Positions 26,259 to 35,200 of a DNA stretch of 64,000 nucleotides are shown in pieces. Under the pieces are notes generated by a model, which saw only the letters and a program-made list of their open reading frames with translations, did not search any database and was not told where the DNA came from. Positions within the stretch are counted from its first letter, which is position 1; the number at the start of each line of letters is the position of its first letter. The DNA is from Tsukamurella sp. 1534 (GTDB lineage: Bacteria > Actinomycetota > Actinomycetes > Mycobacteriales > Mycobacteriaceae), in contig NZ_HE997626.1 of NCBI RefSeq assembly GCF_000312385.1, positions 1,538,711 to 1,602,710 of the forward strand, given 5' to 3'. A program made the translations under genes and the position numbers.

Positions 26259-29200
26259 GTGGAGCACGAGGTGCACTCCTTGACCGGAGCCCAGTACGGA
26301 ATGTGGCTCAGCCAGCAGATGTCGCCCGACGTGGCGTACACCGTTGCGCAGTACGTCGATTTCCACGGCGATCTGGACCTCGATCAGATGCGCGCCGCCA
26401 CCCGGGCCGCGTCCGACGAGTTCGTCTCCCCGTACATCCGGATCGACGTCGACGAGTCCGGGGCGCCCGTGCAGCGCGTGGACCGATCGATCGACGGGGC
26501 CGCGTCGATCGTCGAGCTCGACTTCGGCGACGCGTCAGAGGAGGAGCGCGTGGCGGCGGCGGTCGAGTGGATGCGCGCGGAGTACACCCGCCCGCTCGAC
26601 CTGGCCACCGACGACCTCATCATCAACAGCCTCATCCGGATCGGCGAGAAGCGCTGGTTCTGGTACGCGCGCGCCCACCACGTGGTGATCGACGGTTACG
26701 GCGCGTCCACGCTGCAGCGGCGCGTCGCCGAGCTGTACACGGCGTACGTCACCGGGGCCGAGGTGCCGCCGCTCCGGCCCACCCCGCTCGGCCCCGACGG
26801 CTTCGTCGCCGCCGAGAGGAAGTACCTCGATTCGCCGCGCTCCGAGGGGGACGGCGAGTACTGGGCCGGCGTGGTCGCCACCCTTCCCGAGGCCGCGGGC
26901 CTCGGCCGGAGGATCGCCGCGCCGTCGCCGATCAACCTGCGGCACAACGGGACCCCGTCCGCGGAGGCCGGCGCCAGGTTGGAGGCCGCGGCCGAGCGCC
27001 TGGGCACGAACCGCACGGGCCTCGTGATCGCCGCGTTCGGTGCGTACATCGCCGCCGTCGCGGGCCGCGACGAGATCTCGCTGTCGGTGCCCGTGGCCGC
27101 GCGCACCACCGCCGCGCTCCGCGGCTCCACGGGCATGACCGCCAACGTGCTCCCCGTGCCCGTGCGCGCGGGCGCGGGCGCCACCGTCTCGGACGTCATC
27201 GACGGCACCGGGCTCGACCTGCGCAACGGGCTGCGCCACCAGCTGTATCCGGCCGCCCGGATGGAGGCCCCGACGCTGCGCGACGGCGTCGTCGGCTCCA
27301 CCTTCGGCGACACCATCAACATCATGATGTTCTCCACCGCCATCACGCTGGGGGAGACCGAGGGACACCTCAACCTGCTCACCTCCGGGCCCGCCGAGGA
27401 CATCGCCGTCACCGTGTACGAGTCGGAACAGGGCGCTCTGCGCATCGACATGGAGGCCAACCCGGCCGGCCACTCCCTCGACGACCTGCACGCCCATCAC
27501 GCGCGCTTCATGGACTACCTCGAGCGATTCGCGGCCGCGGCGGGCTCCACGCCGCTCTCGGCGCTGGCCGTCGGATCCGAGGGCGAGGAGGCCGACTGGC
27601 TCCGGTTCGCCGGGGCGGACGAGGACGCGCGGGAGGCCGCGGGCCCTTCGGTGCCGCTGCCCGATCTGCTGCGCCGCGCCGCCGCCGACCATCCGGACGG
27701 CGTGGCGGTCGTCGACGGCGATCGCACCATCACCTACGCCGACCTGGACCAGTACAGCGACCGGCTGGCGCGCTACCTCATGACGGTGGGCGCGCGGCCG
27801 GAGGAGCGCGTCGCGCTGCGCATCCCGCGCTCGCTGGAGTCCGTCATCGCGGTCTGGGCCGTCGCCAAGACCGGTGCCGCGTTCGTCCCGATCGACCCGC
27901 GCCTGCCCGCCGACCGCGCCGCGCACATCGCTGCCGCCGCCGCGCCCGTGGCCACGCTCGCACCGTCGGACCTGGCCCGCGTGTGGGGCCCGGGAGCGAA
28001 CGCCGGCAGCAGCGACGCGGACTGGCCCGAGATCTCCCTCGACAACCCCGCGTACCTGATCTTCACCTCCGGCTCGACCGGCCGCCCCAAGGGCGTCAGC
28101 GTCACTCACCGCGGGCTGTCCGGCCTCGCGGCGGAACTCGTGTGCGCACACGGCCTGCGCGACGGCGCCCGCGTGATGCACTTCGTTTCGCCGGGATTCG
28201 ACGCGTCCGTGCTCGAACTGCTCATGGCGGTGCAGGGCGCATCGGCCCTGGTCGTGGTGCCGCCGGACGTGTACGGCGGCGACGAGCTCGGCGAGGTTCT
28301 CGAGAAGGGCGGCGTGAACGGCGGTTTCATCACCCCCGCCGCGCTCGCCACCCTCGAGCCCGGGCAGCTGCCCGAGCTCACCTCTCTCGGCGTGGGCGGC
28401 GACACCGTCCCGCAGGCGCTGGTCGAGAAGTGGGCACCGGGGCGCACCCTGGTCAACGTCTACGGCCCCACCGAGACCACGATCGCGGTGACCCTCGGCG
28501 CGCTGTCGGGCGACGGGCCCGTGCGCCTCGGCGGCCCGATTCCCGGCACCCGCCTGTACGTGCTCGATCCGTCGTTGCGCCCCAGCCCGATCGGCGTGGC
28601 CGGCGAGCTCTACATCTCCGGGCCCGGCGTCGCGCGCGGCTACCACGGCAACCCGCGGATGACGGCGGAACGCTTCGTCGCCGATCCCTTCCGTGCCGAC
28701 GGCAGCCGCATGTACCGATCGGGCGACCTCGTCCGCTGGGACCGCGACGGCGCCCTGGAGTTCCTGGGCCGCATCGACTCCCAGGTCAAGCTGCGCGGAT
28801 TCCGCATCGAGCTCGGGGAGATCGACGCCGCCGTCATGCGCGTTCCGGGCACCGAGCGCGCCGTCACCGTGGTCCTCGGCGACGACACCGCGACCGCCGA
28901 ACTCGTCAGCTACGTCACCGGCACCGCCGACGCCGTCGCGATCACCGCGGGCATCACGGCGGAGCTGCCCGCGTACATGGTCCCGGCCCACATCATCGTG
29001 ATCGACGAGTTCCCGCTCACGGTCAACGGCAAGGTCGACCACAAGCTGCTCCCGCAGCCCGACCGCGCCGTCGTCGCCGAGACGGCGGGACGCGCACCGT
29101 CGACCGACGCGGAGAGGCTCGTGGCCGCCGCGTTCGCCGAGGTGATCCCCGGCGTCGACAAGGACAACCTGAACGTCTCCACGACCCTGTTCGATCTGGG

Positions 29201-32200
29201 CGGGAACTCGCTGTCCGCCACCAGGATCGCCGCCCGCCTGGGCTCGGCCACCGGCAGCCGGGTCAGCGTGGCGACGGTGTTCGCCGGCCCCACGGTCGAG
29301 GGCCTCGCGGCCGCGATCGGCGGCACCCCCGTGCCCGCCGCGCAGGCGATCGCCTCGTTCGCGGGGGCCGAACCGGAGGCCGCCCCCGAATCCGCCGCGG
29401 CGGCACCCGACTTCGAGGAGGCGGCGGAACTGCTTCCCGCGCAGCACCAGATGTGGGTGCGCAACCGGGTGAGCCCCGACGGCTCCTACCACATTCCGGT
29501 CGCCCTGCACCTGCGCGGCGACGTGGACGTCTCCGCCCTGCGCCTGGCGCTCGGCGACGTGGTGGCGCGGCACACGCCGCTGCGCACCGTCTACCGCAAC
29601 GGCCCCACCTCGGGGGAACCGGAGGTGCAGGTGCTGCCCGCCGGCCCGAACCTGGTGCCGTTCACCGAGCGCACCCTGCCCCTCGACCAGCTCACCTCGG
29701 CCGCGACCGAGTACGCCGGGGATCCCTTCGATCTGGCGGCGGACGTGCCGATCCGGGCGCGGATCTACAAGATCGATCCGCGGCACCAGGTGCTGGTGCT
29801 GGTGATCCATCACATCGCGGCGGACGGTTGGTCGATGATGCCGCTCGCGGGCGAGCTCGCGATGGCGTACGCATCGCGGACGCGTGGGAAGGCGCCGAAG
29901 TTCCCGCCGCTGCCGCGCACCTACACCCAGCACGCGCGCATCTACAAGCACCGGCTCACCGGCGCCCCCCGTCACGCGCTGGACACCTTCTGGGCGAACA
30001 CCCTCGCCAACCCGCCCGCGGAATCGGTTCCGCCCGCTGCGGTCCCGCGTTCCGGCGGGGTGGTCTCGGGCGCCAAGACGATCGACACCCGCGTCGCGCC
30101 CGAGATCTGGGCCGGCGTCGCCGGCCTCGCGCGGGCACACACCACCACCCCGTTCATCGTGGTGCACGCGGCGCTCGCGGCGGCGATCTCGCGGCTGTCC
30201 GGCCAGGAGGACCTGGTGATCGGCACGGCCGTCGCGGGCCGCGGCGAGGCGGAGCTCGACGGGCTCGTGGGGATGTTCGTCAACTCGATCCCGCTGCGCA
30301 CCCGCACACCGCGGACCATGACGTTCGCCCAGCACCTCGCCGCCGTCAGCCGCGGCGACCTCGATGCGCTCGATCATTCGGACCTGCCGTTCGAATCGGT
30401 GCTGGAGCTGGTCGACCCGCCCCGCGCCGCCGGCCGGCACCCGATCTTCCAGGTGATGCTCAACCAGCGGCCGTTCGACACCCAGCACTTCCCGATGGCC
30501 GGGATCGACGTGGAGGTGGTGCCGGTCGACGTGCCCATCGCCCGGTTCGACCTCGAGGTCACCCTGGCCGGCGACGGCACCATCGAGCTGCGGTACGCGT
30601 CCGAGCTGTACCGCGCCGAGCAGGCCGAATCGATCCTCGACGCGCTGGTCTCCGTGCTCACCGCGGCGGGCCGCGATCCGCAGCTGACCATCGCCGACCT
30701 GCCGATCATGACGGAGGAGCGCTTCGCCGAGCTCACCCCGGTGCGGGGCGTCGACGCAGACTTCCGCACCCCGCTCGGGCAGCTCATCCGCGAGGCGGCC
30801 CGCACCTACGCCAACCGCCCCGCCGTCATCGAGGGCGACCGCGTGCTCACCTACCGCGAGCTGTACGCCGACGCCCGCACCGTTGCCGCGGCGGTCCTCG
30901 CCGCGGGATCGCGCCCGGGCGAGGCCGTGCTCACGGATCTGCCCCGCTCCATCTCGTCGGTCACCGCCTTCTGGGGCATCACGCTGGCCGGCGCCGCGGT
31001 CGCGCCCGTCGACCCGAAGTACCCGCAGGAACGCCGCGATTACATCGCCGAGGACGTCCGCGCCCGTGTGGGCGTCACCGCGACCGGCGGCGCTCCCGGC
31101 CTGAACTGGGTGGCCCTGGACCGCCTCGACGGAGACGGGTACGACCCGCAGATCGTGCCCAACCTGGACGACGCCGCGTACGTCATCTACACCTCCGGCT
31201 CCACCGGGAAGCCGAAGGGCACCGTGGTCACCCACCGCGGCCTCGCGAACTTCGCCGAGGAACTGCACGTGCGCCTGCAGACCGGCGCAGACACCCGCGT
31301 GATGGCCTTCGCGTCCACCGCGTTCGACGCCACCGTCCTCGAACACCTCCTGGCGATCCGCGTCGGAGCCCCGCTGGTCATCGTGCCTCCGGGCACCACC
31401 GGAGGTAGGGAACTGGAACGCGTCATCGCCGATCACGGTGTGACGCACGGTTTCCTGACGCCCTCCACGCTGGCCACCCTCGACCCCGCGGCCGTGCCGT
31501 CGTGGAGTCACGTACTCGCGGGCGGCGAGGCGATCAACCCGGGGCTCGCAGCCAAGTGGAGCGCCGGCCGGCGCCTGCACAACGGCTACGGGCCCACCGA
31601 GACCACGATCATGACCGCGATCTCGGACGCCCTCTCCGGGGACGGGCGGGTGCCGATCGGCCCGCCGGTCCGCGGCCAGGGCCTGCTCGTCCTCGACGAG
31701 GAACTGCGCCCCGTGCCCGTGGGCATGGCCGGCGAGCTCTACGTGGCGGGACCGCAACTGGCGCGCGGCTACCACCGCCGCCCGCAGCTCACCGCGTCGC
31801 GGTTCGTCGCGAACCCGTACGGCGCACCCGGTGATCGCATGTACCGCACCGGCGACGTGGTGCGCTGGACCCGCGACGACGCCGGCAAGCTGGTCGTCGA
31901 CTTCGTGGGCCGCAACGACTTCCAGGTGAAGATCCGCGGTATCCGGATCGAGCTGGGCGAGATCGATGCGACCATCGGCACGATGCCGGGCGTCGACTTC
32001 GTGACCACACAGGTCCGCCCGGGACCCGACGGAGAGCCCGCGCTCGTCGCGTACGTCAAGGGCGTCTCGATCGAACCGAACTCGGTGCGCGCGTTCGTGC
32101 GCACCCGCCTGCCGGGCTTCATGGTGCCCGCCGCGGTCGTCCCGATCGACGCGGTACCGATGGGCAGCACCGGCAAGCTCGACAACGCCGCCCTGCCCGC

Positions 32201-35200
32201 GCCGCGGTTCGGCGGCACCGGCGACACCGCCGCCACCCCGACCACTCCGGGCGAGGCGCGCGTTGTCGAGGCGTTCCGCAAGGTGCTGGGCAACAACGCG
32301 ATCGGCGTGGACGACGACTTCTTCGACCTCGGCGGGAACTCGCTCTCCGCCAACGAGCTCGTGGGGTTGCTGGGCAACGGTATCGAGGTGCGCACGGTGT
32401 TCGATCTGCGCACCCCGTCGGCCATCGCGTCGGCACTGACCGGAGATCCCGACCGGATCACCGATGAGGACGCCCTCGAGGACCAGGGCCTGCGCCGAGT
32501 GCAGCGCGGCGACCGGATGCCGCTGTCGTCCGCACAGGAGCGGATGTGGCTGCAGAACAAGATCGACCCGGGCCCGACCTACAACATCGGCGCCGCCTTC
32601 CTGGCCAGCCGCCCCGTCGACAAGGGCGTGCTCGACGCCGCGCTGCGCGACGTGCTCGCTCGGCACGAGAGCCTCCGGACCCGCTATCCCTCCGGCTCCG
32701 AGGGGCCGTACCAGGAGATCCTCTCCGCGAACTCCACCGAGGTGCAGTCCTTCGCGGCCGAATTCGGCACGGCGACGTCCGGCGTCGCGGGCCAGGAGGC
32801 CGCGATCGAGGAGTTCGTCGCGCGCCCGTTCGCGCTGAACCGCGATCTGCCGCTGCGAGTGATGACGGCACCCACCGGCAAGGGGTCGATCCTCGCCATC
32901 GCGGTGCACCACATCGCCGCCGACGGGGCCTCCGTGGTCCCGCTGACCCGCGACCTCATGACGGCCTACCTGGCGCGGACCGGCGGCGGCGAGCCGCACT
33001 GGGCGGAGCTGCCGTTGCAGTACGCCGATTACGCCGTGTGGCAACGCGGTCAGGTCGACAAGGACGCCGGCGCGGTGGACTACTTCGCCGAGCGCCTGGC
33101 GGGCATCCCCGAGGAGAGCTCGTTCCCCGCCGACGGGCCGCGGCCGACGATCGGCTCCACGGACGCGGGCGAGGTGGCCTTGGTGCTGCCGCAGGCGGAC
33201 CGGGATGCTTTGGCGGACTTCGCCGGCCGGCGCGGTGTCTCGATGTTCATGGTCCTGCACGCGGCCCTCGCCGCGTTGTTGCACCGCGTCAACGGATCCG
33301 ACGACGTGGTGGTCGGTACCCCGGTGATCGGCCGGACCGATCGCAGGCTGCGCGACGTGGTCGGCATGTTCGTCAACACGGTGGCGCTGCGGACCCGGGT
33401 CACCGGGACCGAGAGCTTCGGCGCGCTGGTCGACCGCATCCGGAGCGGCGACCTCGACGACCTCGTGCACGCGACCGCGCCGTTCGAGCGGGTCATCGAG
33501 GCCCTCGCACCGCCGCGCAGCCGCGACCGGCACCCGGTGTTCCAGGTGGTGCTGAGCCATCAGAACCTCGGTGACCCGCTGAGCGTGATCACGACCGACG
33601 GAGCCGGCGTCTTCGAGTTGGATCCGCTCCCGCTCGCCGCCGCGACCACCACCTTCGACGCCACCTTCGAGGTGCGCGAGGTGGAGGACGGCCTCCGGTT
33701 CAACCTGCGCTACCGCAGCGACCTGTACAAGCCGGGCACCGCGGAGGGCATCGTCGCCCGCCTGGTGCGGCTCGCCATGGCCGGCGTGGCCCATCCGGAC
33801 ACACCCGTCGCCGATCTGCCGGTACTGCTTCCCACTGAGGAGGAGCTGTTCCTCCGCGCCACGAGTTCGGTGGAGCCGCAGACGATGTCGGACATCCTGG
33901 CGCGTGCCGTGCGGCAGCGCCCGGCAGGTCCGGCCCTGCGCGACGGCACCCTCACGTACACCTACGCCGAGCTCGACTCCGCCGTCTCGGCGCTCGCGAA
34001 CCGCCTCGGCAGCCTCGGCGTCGGGCCCGGAACCAGGGTGGCCGTGGCCGTTCCGCGGTCCGCGGCCTCCGTCGTCGCGTTCTGGGCGGTCGCCCGGGCC
34101 GGCGCCGTGTACGTGCCGATCGACCCGAGCTACCCGGCCGAGCGGATCCGGTACATCCTCGACGATGCCCGACCCGCGCTCGGCCTGACGGTCCGCGAGG
34201 CGCAGGCGGGCCTGCCGGGGGACGTGGAGTGGGTGACGGTGGACCAGTCCACCTCCCGCGTCCAGCGCCCGTCGGCGGAACAGCCGGCCGTCGCGGTCGA
34301 CGACCCCGCCTACGTGATCTACACGTCCGGCTCCACCGGGCGCCCCAAGGGCGTCGTCGTGGCGCATCGCGGGCTCGCCGCGATGGCGGACACCCTGGTG
34401 CGCCGGCACGCCGTGGGCAACGGCGCGCGGGTCCTCCACTTCGCCTCGCCGAGCTTCGACGCGTCGATCCTGGAGCTCCTGCTGGCGACCTGGTCGAGGG
34501 CGGAGCTCGTGGTGGCGCCGACGACCCTCTACGGCGGCTCCCCGCTGGGGGAGTTCCTGGCGGAGAACGAGGTCACCCACGCGTTCATCACCCCTGCGGC
34601 CCTCGCCACCGTGCCGGAGCGGGACCTCCCGCTGCTCGAGGCGCTGAGCGTGGGCGGCGACGCCCTGCAGAGCGAGCTGGCGCGGCGGTGGTCGCACGGT
34701 CGCATCCTGATCAACGCCTACGGCCCCACCGAGGTGACGATCGCCGCCACCATGGGGCAGGTCGACCCCGACAACGTGGGCATCGGCAGCGCCGTCAGCG
34801 ATGCGCAGCTGATGATCTGCGATGAACGCCTCAACCTGGTGGCGCCGGGCACCGTCGGCGAGCTGTACGTCGCGGGACCCGGTGTGGCGCACGGCTACCT
34901 GGACCGCCCCGACCTCACCGCATCCCGGTTCGTGGCCAACCCGTACAACGATGCGCAGGGCTACAAGCGGATGTACCGGACGGGCGACCTGGTGCGCTGG
35001 CGCGCCGACGACGCCGGCGAGCCCGTGCTCGAGTTCGTCGGCCGCAGCGACGATCAGCTCAAGGTGCGGGGATTCCGGGTGGAGCCCGGCGAGGTCGCGG
35101 CGGCCGTCGAGAGCCACCCCGCGGTACGCCAGGCGGTGGTCGTCGTGGACCGCGGCGACGGTTCGCTCGCGGCGCAGGCCGCGGCCAGGCTGGTCGCGTA

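Noticed and set aside
26303-31408. A 1700-residue plus-strand frame inside the NRPS gene
   Set aside because: Arg/Pro-rich translation of the +1 frame of the NRPS; no protein features.
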